Assembly (NCBI RefSeq): GCF_003789055.1
Contig: NZ_ML119088.1
Location: 62,001 to 126,000 of the forward strand
Direction: 5' to 3'
Length of the DNA stretch: 64,000 nt
From: Histidinibacterium lentulum
GTDB lineage: Bacteria > Pseudomonadota > Alphaproteobacteria > Rhodobacterales > Rhodobacteraceae
The notes under the pieces were generated by a model. The model ran no database searches. It had not been told where the DNA came from and saw nothing but the letters and a program-made list of their open reading frames with translations. The first letter of the stretch is position 1. Each line of letters starts with the position of its first letter. Of the stretch, positions 33,812 to 45,849 are shown piece by piece. Both the position numbers and the translations under genes were made by a program.

Positions 33812-35683
33812 CTAGCCCGTGCCGGTCTGCAGGAGCGGGTCGCGGGCGTCGAGCCAGGCGAAGACATCGGCCTCGGCGAGGGGGCGGGAGAGCCAGAAGC
33901 CCTGGATCGTGGGGCAGCCCATGGCCCGCAGGCACGCCGCAGCCTCGGCCGACTCGACCCCCTCTGCGACCACGCCGAGGCCGAGATCGTGGCACAGGTC
34001 GATGATCGCCCGGGTGATCTTGGCGCTCGTCGTGTCGGTCAGGAGGCCCGCCACCAGCGTCCTGTCGATTTTCACCCCGGTGACCGGCATCCACGCGAGG
34101 TGGGCGAGACCCGCATGGCCGGTGCCGAAATCGTCGAGCACCACGTTGAAGCCCGCGGTGGCAAGATCGCCGATCACCCGGCCCTGGGGGCTGTCGGCGG
34201 TGAGCGCGCCCAGCATCGTCGTCTCCAGAACCTCGATCGTGATGTCGGCGCGGGGGATGCGGCGACCTTCGACCCCGTGGACGAGGCGGGGAACGAAGTC
34301 GGGATGGGTCAGAAGCTCCGTCGAGGCGTTGAAGGCGATGCCGAGGCCGCTGTGGCCCGCGGCGTCCAGGCGGGACTTGAGGTCCAGCGCCATGCCCATG
34401 GAGCCGAGATCCGCCGCCGCGAGGAGGCCCAGATCGCCCACGAGGTCGAGAAAGGAGCCGGGAGACATCAGGCCCTCGGTGGGATGACGCCAGCGCATCA
34501 GGGTCTCGAACCCGGTAACGCGCCCGGTCACGAGGTCGAGCTTGGGCTGGAAATGGCATTCGAGCTCACCGAACTCGATCGCCTCGCGCAGTTCGAGCGC
34601 CCGGCGCTGCTCGGCCATCTGCCGCTCGTGCAGGGTCTCGTCGTAGACGGCCACCCGGCCGCGGCCCCGTCGCTTGGCCTCGTAGAGCGCGAAATCGGCC
34701 TGCTGCAGCAGCATGTCGGCGTCGCGCGTTTCGGGCCCGGAGAGGGCCGCGCCGACGCTGGCGCCGACGGGAAGCTGCCGGTCGTTCCAGGCGAGCGGCC
34801 GGCGCGCGTTGGCGACCAGCCCGCCCGCGATGCCGCGCAGATCGTCGAGCGTCCGGAGGCCGGGGCAGATGACGACGAATTCGTCGCCGCCGATGCGCGC
34901 CACCAGATCGTCCGCGCGCACCCCGTCCTTCAGCAGGCGGGCGACGTGGACCAGCATGCTGTCGCCCGCGGCGTGGCCGTGGGTGTCGTTGATCTCCTTG
35001 AACTTGTCGAGGTCGATATGGAGCATCCCCAGCCGGGTGCCGTCCGTGCGGGCCTGGCGCAGCGCCTCGCTGGCCACGCGCATCATCTCCGTTCTGTTGG
35101 CGAGACCGGTCATCGTGTCATGGGTCGCGCGGATCCGCAGCTCCTGCGTGGCCTGGTGCAGCCGCTCCTCGCGTTCGATCTGTTCGGTCACGTCGCGGCA
35201 AACGAGGATCGCGTTCTCGCGGCCCGTCGCGTCGCGGCGAAAGGAGATGTTGATCTGGTTCCAGAATTCCGTCCCGTCGCTGCGCACGTTCCGGAAAAGC
35301 TGGAGCCGCTGCGTGGACGGGTCGCGGGGATGGTAGCGGAAGGCACGGATCGCGGCCTCGTCGGGCCGGTCGCGGGCGGGCACCGCATAGGTCAGCGGAT
35401 TGCGGCCAACGATCTCGGTGCGCGGCAGGCCCATGATCCGGCAGTAGGCGGGATTCGGCCAGACAACCCTGCCGTCCATCTCCTGGATGACGATGCCGTC
35501 GTTGGCATGTTCGGCGGCCATGCGGAAATATTCGGCCTCGCGCAGTTGCCGCACCAGATCGACCCGGGTGCCGTGCAGATCGGCCCTGACCTCGCGCAGC
35601 GCGCACCAGAGCCGCCAGGCGAGCGCCGCTGTCGCGGAGGTGACCGCGATGAGGACGAGAAAGGAGATCACCATGAACGACAT
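33812..35683 (-). CDS. Membrane-anchored PAS-GGDEF-EAL cyclic-di-GMP protein
   Basis: A 623-residue signalling protein. One N-terminal helix (FMVISFLVLIAVTSATAALA) is followed by a PAS domain (about 50-165; EHANDGIVIQEMDGRVVWPN), a GGDEF domain (about 185-345) and an EAL domain (about 365-610). The cyclase motif RIGGDEFVV is intact. In the phosphodiesterase domain the signature reads ETL rather than EAL. The other catalytic residues remain: NAS, EVLETT, DDFGTGHAG, VKID, EGVES and QGFWLSRPL. Both activities are therefore possible, with PAS sensing an unknown cue. It has no functional neighbours. Confidence 0.93.
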   Translation of the reverse strand: MSFMVISFLVLIAVTSATAALAWRLWCALREVRADLHGTRVDLVRQLREAEYFRMAAEHANDGIVIQEMDGRVVWPNPAYCRIMGLPRTEIVGRNPLTYAVPARDRPDEAAIRAFRYHPRDPSTQRLQLFRNVRSDGTEFWNQINISFRRDATGRENAILVCRDVTEQIEREERLHQATQELRIRATHDTMTGLANRTEMMRVASEALRQARTDGTRLGMLHIDLDKFKEINDTHGHAAGDSMLVHVARLLKDGVRADDLVARIGGDEFVVICPGLRTLDDLRGIAGGLVANARRPLAWNDRQLPVGASVGAALSGPETRDADMLLQQADFALYEAKRRGRGRVAVYDETLHERQMAEQRRALELREAIEFGELECHFQPKLDLVTGRVTGFETLMRWRHPTEGLMSPGSFLDLVGDLGLLAAADLGSMGMALDLKSRLDAAGHSGLGIAFNASTELLTHPDFVPRLVHGVEGRRIPRADITIEVLETTMLGALTADSPQGRVIGDLATAGFNVVLDDFGTGHAGLAHLAWMPVTGVKIDRTLVAGLLTDTTSAKITRAIIDLCHDLGLGVVAEGVESAEAAACLRAMGCPTIQGFWLSRPLAEADVFAWLDARDPLLQTGTG

Positions 35684-35857
35684 GCAGGGTCCGGTCCGGC
35701 CAGGAGCGCCCGCAGCCTGCCCGCCGCTGCCTTAGGGTCCGGTAAAGCCCGCAGCGAAGACTGTTTCGGGTTTGAGGCAATTGCGCGGAGTCGCCCTTCC
35801 GCCGCGCGGTCCGATGTGAAAAAACCCGGGGCAGACAGTTAGTCCGGAGGAGACCCC

Positions 35858-36892
35858 ATGACCTACGTTCCCGCAGAAGACCGCTACGAGCGCATGGTCT
35901 ACCGCCGCTGCGGCGCCTCGGGGGTCAAGCTTCCGGCGGTCAGCCTCGGACTGTGGCACAATTTCGGACACGATTTTCCCCACCAGGTGAAGCGCGACAT
36001 CTGCCGCACCGCCTTCGACCTCGGGATCACGCATTTCGACCTCGCCAACAACTACGGCCCGCCCCCGGGATCGGCCGAGGAGGCCTTCGGCGAGATCCTG
36101 CGGACGGATTTCGCCGGGCTGAGGGACGAGCTGATCATTTCGTCCAAGGCCGGTTACGACATGTGGCCCGGCCCCTACGGCGAATGGGGCAGCCGCAAGT
36201 ATCTGATCGCCTCCTGCGACCAGTCGCTGAAGCGGATGGGCCTCGATTACGTGGACATCTTCTACTCCCACCGCTTCGATCCCGACACGCCGCTCGAGGA
36301 GACCATGGGCGCGCTCGATCACATCGTCCGCTCGGGTCGCGCGCTCTATGCCGGCATCTCGAGCTACAATTCCGAGCGCACCCGCGCGGCGGTGGCGATC
36401 CTGAAGGACCTCGGCACGCCCTGTCTCATTCACCAGCCCGCCTACAACATGCTCAACCGCTGGGTGGAGCGCGACGGGCTGAAGGAGACGCTGGCCGAGC
36501 TCGGCGTGGGCTCCATCGCCTTCACGCCGCTGGCGCAGGGGATGCTGACGAGGAAATACCTGGGCGGCATCCCCGGCGACAGCCGCGCCGCGCAGGGCAA
36601 GTCGCTCGACCAGCGGATGCTGTCCGAGAAGGCGCTGGGCAACATCCGCAAGCTGAACGAGATCGCCGAGAGCCGGGGCCAGACTCTGGCGCAGATGGCC
36701 ATTGCCTGGGTGCTCCGGGATGGCGGGATCACCACGGCCCTGATCGGCGCCTCGCGGCCCGAGCAGGTCGTGGACTGCGCCGGCGCGGTGGGCAATCTCG
36801 ACTTCACCGCCGAGGAGCTGGCCGAGATCGACCGCTATGCCGACGAGGAGCAGATCAACCTCTGGGCGCAATCGGCCGAGCTCGACGGGTGA
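35858..36892 (+). CDS. Aldo/keto reductase, YghZ/MgrA-like (L-glyceraldehyde 3-phosphate reductase type)
   Basis: A 344-residue NADPH-dependent reductase with the TIM-barrel pattern: [20 protein letters not shown] (catalytic Asp and Tyr), [20 protein letters not shown] (Lys), [20 protein letters not shown] (His), and the C-terminal nucleotide-binding [14 protein letters not shown]. The [12 protein letters not shown] loop is specific to the YghZ subgroup, which reduces L-glyceraldehyde 3-phosphate and methylglyoxal. It overlaps the TolB-like gene by four bases (GTGA). Confidence 0.94.
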   Translation: MTYVPAEDRYERMVYRRCGASGVKLPAVSLGLWHNFGHDFPHQVKRDICRTAFDLGITHFDLANNYGPPPGSAEEAFGEILRTDFAGLRDELIISSKAGYDMWPGPYGEWGSRKYLIASCDQSLKRMGLDYVDIFYSHRFDPDTPLEETMGALDHIVRSGRALYAGISSYNSERTRAAVAILKDLGTPCLIHQPAYNMLNRWVERDGLKETLAELGVGSIAFTPLAQGMLTRKYLGGIPGDSRAAQGKSLDQRMLSEKALGNIRKLNEIAESRGQTLAQMAIAWVLRDGGITTALIGASRPEQVVDCAGAVGNLDFTAEELAEIDRYADEEQINLWAQSAELDG

Positions 36893-37710
36893 TCAGCGAG
36901 CTCTGCCTCTGCGATCTCGGCGGGGAGGTCGAGGTCGTGCTCCGGCACGAGGGGCTGATCGAGGCGCCGAACTGGCACCCGGACGGCTATCTGGTGGTGA
37001 ATGGTGGCGGCGCGATCTACCGGGTGCCGCTCGAGGCCCCGGCGCTGGAGCGGATCGACACGGGCTTTGCCGTTCGGCTGAACAACGACCACGGGATCTC
37101 GCCCTGCGGCCGCTGGCTCGCCATCTCGGACCATACCGAGCCCGGCTCGTCGTGCATCTACCGCCTGCCCGTGGAGGGCGGCACGCCCGAGCGGGTCACC
37201 GAGGCCACGCCGTCCTGGTGGCACGGCTGGTCCCCGGACGGGGCGCGGATGGCCTATGCGGGCGCGCGCGGCGACCGGCGGGTGGTGCAGCTCTATACCT
37301 GTGCGGCGGAGGGTGGCGACGAACGTCTGCTCACGGGCGCGTTCGACCATGCCGACGGGCCGGATTACGGCGCGGACGGGCAGTGGATCTGGTTCAACGG
37401 AGAGCGGGAGGCCCGCGTCGACCTCTGGCGGGTGCGGCCCGACGGAACGGAGCTCGAGCGGATGACCGGGGGGCCGACGGTGGACTGGTTCCCTCATCCC
37501 TCGCCCGACGGGCGGAACGTGGTGTTTCTCGCCTATCCGCCGGGCACCGTGGGCCATCCCGGGGGGCGCGACGTGGCGCTGATGCTGATGCCGTCAGAGG
37601 GCGGCGCAGCGCGGGTGCTGACGCGGCTTCACGGCGGGCAGGGCACCCTGAACGTGCCCTGCTGGGAGCCCGGGGGCGGGCGGTTCGCCTTCATGCGCTA
37701 CACGGCCTGA
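36889..37710 (+). CDS. TolB-like beta-propeller (PD40 repeat) protein
   Basis: A 273-residue cytoplasmic protein with no signal peptide. Repeats of the TolB/PD40 type recur: [62 protein letters not shown] and [18 protein letters not shown]. It starts with GTG at 36889, coupled to the aldo/keto reductase. Related proteins are annotated as 'TolB family' but lack a Tol-Pal role. The pairing with a sugar-phosphate reductase hints at carbohydrate metabolism, without proof. Confidence 0.87.
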   Translation: MISELCLCDLGGEVEVVLRHEGLIEAPNWHPDGYLVVNGGGAIYRVPLEAPALERIDTGFAVRLNNDHGISPCGRWLAISDHTEPGSSCIYRLPVEGGTPERVTEATPSWWHGWSPDGARMAYAGARGDRRVVQLYTCAAEGGDERLLTGAFDHADGPDYGADGQWIWFNGEREARVDLWRVRPDGTELERMTGGPTVDWFPHPSPDGRNVVFLAYPPGTVGHPGGRDVALMLMPSEGGAARVLTRLHGGQGTLNVPCWEPGGGRFAFMRYTA

Positions 37711-37748
37711 GAGATGGGGACGGCGCGGACCGGGGGCAGGAGCGGCCC

Positions 37749-38354
37749 ATGAGACGCAGCGACATTCCGAAGGCGGTGCCCGGCCAGCGGATCGGGCTTC
37801 TGGGCGGGTCCTTCGATCCGCCCCATGCGGGCCATGTGCATATCTCGAAGGCGGCGCTGACCCGCTTCGGGCTGAGCCATGTCTGGTGGCTGGTCTCCCC
37901 GGGCAACCCCCTGAAGCGGGAGGGTCCCGCCCCGCTTGGGAAGCGTCTCGCCGCGGCGCGGGCGCTGGTGGATCATCCGCGGATCACCGTCACCGGGATC
38001 GAGGCCCGTCTCGGCACGCGCTACACCGCCGAGACCCTGTCCCGTCTGTCGCGGCTTTATCCCGGCGTGCGGTTCACCTGGCTGATGGGCGCGGACAACC
38101 TGGCGCAGTTCCACCGCTGGCAGGACTGGCGCGGGATCATGGAGACCGTGCCCGTGGGCGTCCTCGCCCGTCCCGGACAGCGCATTTCGGCGCGGATGTC
38201 GAAGGCGGCGCGGGCCTATGCGGCCCACCGCCTGCCGGCCGCGTCCTCCCGGGCTCTGGGCGGGGCGGAGGCGCCGGCATGGTGCTTCGTCAACGTGGCG
38301 ATGTCGGATGCCTCCTCCACCTCGATCCGTGCGGCGGGGGGCTGGGCGCGCTAG
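37749..38354 (+). CDS. nadD: Nicotinate-nucleotide adenylyltransferase
   Basis: A 201-residue enzyme making nicotinate adenine dinucleotide in NAD synthesis. The nucleotidyltransferase motif [18 protein letters not shown] (HxGH), [12 protein letters not shown], and the late motif [12 protein letters not shown] (ISSTxIR-like) are all present. The start at 37749 has AGGAG about 8 bases upstream. Its last four bases overlap the end of the convergent tdk gene. It is not in the usual proA-nadD-rsfS context. Confidence 0.96.
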   Translation: MRRSDIPKAVPGQRIGLLGGSFDPPHAGHVHISKAALTRFGLSHVWWLVSPGNPLKREGPAPLGKRLAAARALVDHPRITVTGIEARLGTRYTAETLSRLSRLYPGVRFTWLMGADNLAQFHRWQDWRGIMETVPVGVLARPGQRISARMSKAARAYAAHRLPAASSRALGGAEAPAWCFVNVAMSDASSTSIRAAGGWAR

Positions 38355-38926
38355 CAGCCCATCGCGTCGCGCCAGTGCCGCCGGCAGAGCGAGACATAGG
38401 TCTCGTTGCCGCCGATCTGCACCTGCGCGCCCTCGCGCAGCGCCTGCCCGTCGGGGCCGAGGCGGACCACCATCGTGGCCTTGCGCCCGCAATGGCAGAT
38501 CGTGCGCACCTCGCGCATCTCGTCCGCGAGCGCGAGCAGCGTGGCCGAGCCGGGAAAGAGCTCGCCCCGGAAATCCACCCGGAGCCCGTAGCACATGACG
38601 GGGACCGAGAGGTCGTCCACCGCCCGCGCGAGCTGCCAGACCTGGTCGGGCGTCAGGAACTGCGCCTCGTCCACGAAGACGCAGGCGCAGGGCTGCGCCA
38701 GCCGCGCCGCGATCCGCGCGAGAAGGTCGTCGCCGGGGGAGAAGGTCTCGGCGGGCTGGCCGATCCCGATGCGGCTCGCGATCCGGCCTGCCCCCGCGCG
38801 ATCGTCGAGCCGCGCGGTCATCAGGTAGGTCTGCATGCCGCGCTCGACGTAGTTGTGCGCGGCCTGCAGCAGCACCGTCGACTTGCCGGCGTTCATCGTC
38901 GAGTAGTGGAAATAGAGCTTGGCCAT
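38351..38926 (-). CDS. tdk: Thymidine kinase
   Basis: A 191-residue type II thymidine kinase for thymidine salvage. The P-loop [18 protein letters not shown], the Walker B/DEAQ motif [11 protein letters not shown], lasso-region [14 protein letters not shown], the zinc Cys pair in [10 protein letters not shown] and the C-terminal CRRHW are all present. Convergent with nadD, overlapping by four bases. A double hairpin lies upstream (39012-39067). Confidence 0.96.
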   Translation of the reverse strand: MAKLYFHYSTMNAGKSTVLLQAAHNYVERGMQTYLMTARLDDRAGAGRIASRIGIGQPAETFSPGDDLLARIAARLAQPCACVFVDEAQFLTPDQVWQLARAVDDLSVPVMCYGLRVDFRGELFPGSATLLALADEMREVRTICHCGRKATMVVRLGPDGQALREGAQVQIGGNETYVSLCRRHWRDAMGC

Positions 38927-39011
38927 GCCGTGCCGAATGCCTCGCCCGGGGGCGCTGACGCAAGTCCTCGCGCGCCCGTCCCCCTCTCATCTGGCCTGAA
39001 ATACTCAATTT

Positions 39012-39067
39012 CCGGGGCGGTGCCGCCGCAGGCGGCACCGCCCCGGATCGGCGCGCGCAGCGCGCCG
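39012..39067. repeat. Two perfect GC-rich hairpins in tandem
   Basis: A 16-bp perfect stem with GCA loop (39012-39046, starting CCGGGGCGGTGCCGCC) is followed at once by an 8-bp perfect stem, also with GCA loop (39049-39067, CGGCGCGC). They lie between tdk (start at 38926) and the FabH-like gene (stop at 39075), both on the minus strand. The FabH-like transcript meets them within 8 bases of its stop, so they likely terminate it. An upstream CTGGCCTGAAATACTC box is of a type often seen in Rhodobacterales intergenic hairpins. Confidence 0.65.
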
Positions 39068-39074
39068 AAACCTC

Positions 39075-40196
39075 TCAGCCCGCCTGCTCTACCAGCACGG
39101 AGCCCACGGAATAGCCCGCCCCGAAGGAACAGATCAGTCCCAGATCCCCTGGCGCCAGACCCTCCCGGGTCTGCGAAAAGGCGATGATCGACCCCGCCGA
39201 GGAGGTGTTGGCATAGTCCTGCAGGATGTTCGGCTGTTCGTGCGGCGCGGGCTCCCGGCCCAGCACCTTGCGGCCGATGTAGTCGTTCATCGTCCGGTTC
39301 GCCTGGTGCAGCCAGAGCCGCGACAGGTCCCCGGGCGCCACCTGCGCCTCCGACAGGTGCGCCGCGATATGCTCGACCACCAGCGGCAGCACCTCGCGGA
39401 AGACCTTGCGGCCGTTCTGCATGAACTGCATGTCCCGGCGGTCCTCCATCTGGTCCCGAGACCGGCGCAGGAAGCCCTCGTTGTTGCGGATGTTGTTGGA
39501 ATACTGCGTGGCTGCCCGGCAGGACAGCACCCGCCAGTGGGCGCCCGCGGCCTCGTCGGCGCGCTGGAGCAGCACGGCGGTGGCCACGTCTCCGAAGATG
39601 AAATGGCAGTCCCGGTCGCGCCATTCGAGATGGGCCGAGGTGATCTCGGGAGAGATCACCAGCGCGGTCCGAACCGAGCCTGCGCGGATCATGTCTGCGG
39701 CGGTCTGGATGCCGATGGTGGCCGAGGAACAGGCGACGTTCATGTCGTAGGCGAAGCCCCCCGCGCCGAGGAGCGCCTGGATCTCCACCGCGATGGCGGG
39801 ATAGGCGCGCTCGTGGTTCGAGGCAGCGCAGAGCACCAGATCGACGGCCCCGGCCTCCACCTGCGCCTCCGCCAGCGCCCGCCGCGCCGCGTCGAGGCCC
39901 ATCTCCGCCATGAGCGAGGGCGCGTCGTCGGCCCGGGGCGGCAAGCGCGGATACATCCGGTCGGGATCGAGCACGCCCTCGGGTTCCATCACATAGCGCG
40001 CCTCGATGCCCGAAGCCTCGAGGATGAAGGTCTCCGAGGAAGGGGCCTTCGGCTCCACCTCGCCCGCGGCGATGGCCTCGGCATGGGCGGCGTTGAAGCG
40101 CTCGGCATGGGCGTTGTAGGCCGCCACGAGCCTCGCGTTGTCGATCCGGTGCGGCGGCGTGAAGACGCCGGTGCCGGTGATGGCCGGTTGATGCAT
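39075..40196 (-). CDS. Beta-ketoacyl-ACP synthase III-like (FabH family) enzyme
   Basis: A 373-residue thiolase-fold condensing enzyme. The catalytic Cys lies in NVACSSATIGIQTAADMI, the His in LSRLWLHQANRTMNDYIG, and the Asn in LQDYANTSSAGSIIAFS, giving the Cys-His-Asn triad of FabH. It is longer than housekeeping FabH (about 320), with an insertion around residues 20-75. This fits the FabH-like 'second' synthases of proteobacteria, which may start specialised acyl chains. The ATG at 40196 (MHQPAITGTGVFTP) is preferred over an upstream frame because it opens the conserved GTGVFTPP strand and has AAGGGGG 6 bases upstream. Confidence 0.92.
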   Translation of the reverse strand: MHQPAITGTGVFTPPHRIDNARLVAAYNAHAERFNAAHAEAIAAGEVEPKAPSSETFILEASGIEARYVMEPEGVLDPDRMYPRLPPRADDAPSLMAEMGLDAARRALAEAQVEAGAVDLVLCAASNHERAYPAIAVEIQALLGAGGFAYDMNVACSSATIGIQTAADMIRAGSVRTALVISPEITSAHLEWRDRDCHFIFGDVATAVLLQRADEAAGAHWRVLSCRAATQYSNNIRNNEGFLRRSRDQMEDRRDMQFMQNGRKVFREVLPLVVEHIAAHLSEAQVAPGDLSRLWLHQANRTMNDYIGRKVLGREPAPHEQPNILQDYANTSSAGSIIAFSQTREGLAPGDLGLICSFGAGYSVGSVLVEQAG

Positions 40197-40365
40197 GGCG
40201 ACCCCCTTGGGGGGCAAGGTGGTGGCGCCCGCGCCGCTTGTCCAGCCTTCCACCGTTGCCGCCTCGCAGCCCCCGGCGCGCGGCGACGCGACGTCCCGGT
40301 GAGGGGGCGGCACTAGGGTCCGCCGCGCCGGGCGCTGGGCCGGGCTTTGGCGGAGGACATACCAG

Positions 40366-40623
40366 ATGGATCACTTCAAGAGCACGGTACCCGGTCTCGA
40401 CGCACCGCCCTCGGGTCTTTTCGCGATCACGCCCGACGATGCTGCCGATCTCGCCGTCTTCACCCGGGCGGTCAACGTGACGGTTCCGGGCCATGTGCGG
40501 CTGACCGCGGTGGACGGCACCGAGGGCCGCGTCTTCGTCGCCGCGGGCATCCTCTTTGCGGTCCGGGCGCGGCGGATCTGGGCCACGGGCACCGATGCCG
40601 CGGGCATCACGGGGCTTTACTGA
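40366..40623 (+). CDS. ghsA: Gene transfer agent head-spike base protein (RCAP_rcc01079/GhsA family)
   Basis: An 85-residue protein matching the pattern of the 'spike base protein, RCAP_Rcc01079 family': GLFAITPDDAADLAVFTRAV, GHVRLTAVDGTEGRVFVAAG, then FAVRARRIWATGTDAAGITG at the C-terminus. In Rhodobacter capsulatus rcc01079 (GhsA) forms the base on the gene-transfer-agent capsid that carries the GhsB fibres. Small beta-rich protein, no signal peptide. It overlaps the next gene by one base (TGATG), the same order as ghsA-ghsB. Family recognition is from memory of the conserved pattern. Confidence 0.85.
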   Translation: MDHFKSTVPGLDAPPSGLFAITPDDAADLAVFTRAVNVTVPGHVRLTAVDGTEGRVFVAAGILFAVRARRIWATGTDAAGITGLY

Positions 40624-41930
40624 TGCCGGTGATCGGTTGCGGGACCGGGCCCGCCGCGACGCTGACGGGCCTTCTGCCCGCGCTGCCGCCCGCGGCGGGG
40701 TTCGAGGCGGCGCTGGCGGCGGTGGCGGGCGCCGCGCCGGGATATCCGGGGGGAAACCTCATCACCGAGGCCCAGGGTACTCTCGCCAGCCTCGCTGGCT
40801 GGGAAGTGATCCAGGGGGCGGCCACGCTGGGCCCCGGACAGGTGGCTTTCGCCCGGGATGCCGCGCCCCAGCGGGTGCGGCTGGCGCTGCCTGCGCCGGT
40901 GGCGGCGGGAACTCGGGTCCGCGTGCTCTGGCGGCAGGAGGGGGCGGGCGGGCTCGGGGCGGAGATGGGCGGCGTCACGGGCGCCTTTCGCCACGGTGCG
41001 GGCTGGCAGGGGACGGACCTGACGCTGGTCGAGGCCGCCGTTGCGCTCGACCTTGTCGCTCAGGCCGGGGCGGACGGGCTGGTCCTGCGCGAGGTCGCCC
41101 TTCTGCCGCTGGCGGCGGAGGGGCATGACATCCTGCTGCTCATGGGGGACGAGGGGATCACCGGCGCGCGCTCCGGCGCGGCGTCCGATCCGGTGGCGGA
41201 GCGTCCCGGGCCGCGGGTCGATCTCTTCCGGGACGGTGTCGTCGGGCCGGCCCTCGCGCCCGTGTTCCACCGCGAGAGGGGGCGAGGTCTCGGACCGGTC
41301 GAGGCCTTCGCCGCGCTATACGCAAGGCGCGCGCTGAGGCCGGGGCGGCGTCTTCTCCTGGTTCCGGCAGGCAGGGCGGGGGCGGCGCTGACCGCTCCTG
41401 AGGCGCCCTGGCGGCCCGGGAACGGGCGCGCGGGAGCAGGCGATCTTTTCGGCGCGGCGGTGGCCGATGCGCTGGCCGCGCTGGCCCTGCCCGGCGAGGC
41501 GCGGCTGGTGGCGGCCTGGTGGGCGGGCGGTGCCGTCGATCTCGTGGCGGGCGCGGCGCCGGTGGACTACGCCTTGGCGCTGGCGGATCTGGTGGCGGGC
41601 CTGCGGGGGGCGCTGGGGGCGGACCTGCCCGTCGTGATCTCGGGGGCGAACCCGGCGGCGGCTCCGGCGGAATGGCTCGCGGCCGAGGCGGCGCTCGACC
41701 GGGACAGCGGCGCGCCGGGGGCGGTGCCGGGGGTCATGGTCGTGCCCTGGACCGCGGGCCTCGGGGACGGCACGGCGCCGGGCGAGGCAGCGGCCTTCTC
41801 GGGCGGGGCGAACCGGCTGAGAGGTGCCGAGGCCGCGCGGGCGCTGATCGACCGGGAACTGGGCGCAGCGGCGCTCGACGTGATCGGCCCCGGCGACCTG
41901 ATCACCGAGGATCTGCTGATCGCGGCCTGA
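40623..41930 (+). CDS. ghsB: Probable gene transfer agent head-spike fibre protein (GhsB-like)
   Basis: A 435-residue Ala/Gly-rich protein coupled to ghsA. Residues of about 60-155 look like a beta-sandwich module (TRVRVLWRQEG, VTGAFRHGAGWQG). Residues of about 165-435 resemble an SGNH/sialate-O-acetylesterase-like domain (DILLLMGDEGITGARSG, RLVAAWWAGGAVDLVAG, LPVVISGANP, NRLRGAEAARALIDREL). The usual GQSN-type nucleophile Ser is absent, suggesting a binding rather than cutting role. In R. capsulatus GhsB fibres bind the capsule polysaccharide of recipient cells. The GhsB call relies mainly on its position after ghsA; it could instead be a phage-like receptor-binding protein. Confidence 0.7.
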   Translation: MPVIGCGTGPAATLTGLLPALPPAAGFEAALAAVAGAAPGYPGGNLITEAQGTLASLAGWEVIQGAATLGPGQVAFARDAAPQRVRLALPAPVAAGTRVRVLWRQEGAGGLGAEMGGVTGAFRHGAGWQGTDLTLVEAAVALDLVAQAGADGLVLREVALLPLAAEGHDILLLMGDEGITGARSGAASDPVAERPGPRVDLFRDGVVGPALAPVFHRERGRGLGPVEAFAALYARRALRPGRRLLLVPAGRAGAALTAPEAPWRPGNGRAGAGDLFGAAVADALAALALPGEARLVAAWWAGGAVDLVAGAAPVDYALALADLVAGLRGALGADLPVVISGANPAAAPAEWLAAEAALDRDSGAPGAVPGVMVVPWTAGLGDGTAPGEAAAFSGGANRLRGAEAARALIDRELGAAALDVIGPGDLITEDLLIAA

Positions 41931-41936
41931 GACGCC

Positions 41937-42260
41937 TCAGCGAACGGGCACGCTGTAAAGGACGTAGCCGTCGCGGCGGGCCACTTCCCGCGCGCCGGTC
42001 TCCGTGACGAACACGCCGAGGTTCTCGGCGTCCTCGGGACACCCGACGAGATCCGCCGCGTCGTCGAGGAACTGGTTGGTGTAGGCATCCTCGCCGATGC
42101 GCCGGCAGACGTCGCCCTCGGCGCGGTAACCTGTGCCGAAGAACGGCAGCGTCGTGGGCGGAAAGGCGACCGGCTGTCCCGACGGCGGTGAGGCGGGCGG
42201 CATCGGCTCGCAGGCCATGAGGCCGAGGGCAGCGGCGGCGAGAAGGGTGGGGCGAAGCAT
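41937..42260 (-). CDS. Small lipoprotein of unknown function
   Basis: A 107-residue protein with a lipoprotein signal (MLRPTLLAAAALGLMACE, lipobox LMAC). The start at 42260 has GGAGG 8 bases upstream and is preferred to the longer frame. After a Pro-rich linker it has GDVCRRIGEDAYTNQFLDDA followed by LVGCPEDAENLG, with two Cys that could pair. This resembles the SH3-less 'peptidase inhibitor I78'-like arrangement only weakly. It converges on ghsB with 6 bases between stops. Confidence 0.8.
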   Translation of the reverse strand: MLRPTLLAAAALGLMACEPMPPASPPSGQPVAFPPTTLPFFGTGYRAEGDVCRRIGEDAYTNQFLDDAADLVGCPEDAENLGVFVTETGAREVARRDGYVLYSVPVR

Positions 42261-42439
42261 GGCGTGGTCCTCCAGTCCTGCAGGAATGAGCCTAGCACAG
42301 AACCGCGCCGCCGTCGCCCCGGTCCCTGCGCGGAAGCTCTGGACCGAGGCGGCACATCGGTGGCCGATGTCCGAGAAGATCAAGCCTGTGCCCGGATCAT
42401 GTGCCAGGCTGGGGGACCGGGGTCGCGCCATGTTCGAAA

Positions 42440-42460
42440 CCTGCCAGCGCGTCCGGCAGG
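42440..42460 (-). terminator. Hairpin after carB
   Basis: CCTGCC and GGCAGG flank a 9-base loop, starting 11 bases past the carB stop codon on the minus strand. The stem is short and there is no clear U-tract. Confidence 0.4.
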
Positions 42461-42470
42461 CTCCGGTCGA

Positions 42471-45803
<3,333 letters not shown>

Positions 45804-45849
45804 CGCCCGTCCCCCGTCTTGCCGGTGCGCCCGGCCAAATCCGAGGGGG

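Noticed and set aside
40366-41930. Prophage interpretation of the spike-like genes
   Set aside because: Neighbours are housekeeping-type genes (FabH-like, carB) with no integrase, capsid, terminase or attachment repeat nearby.
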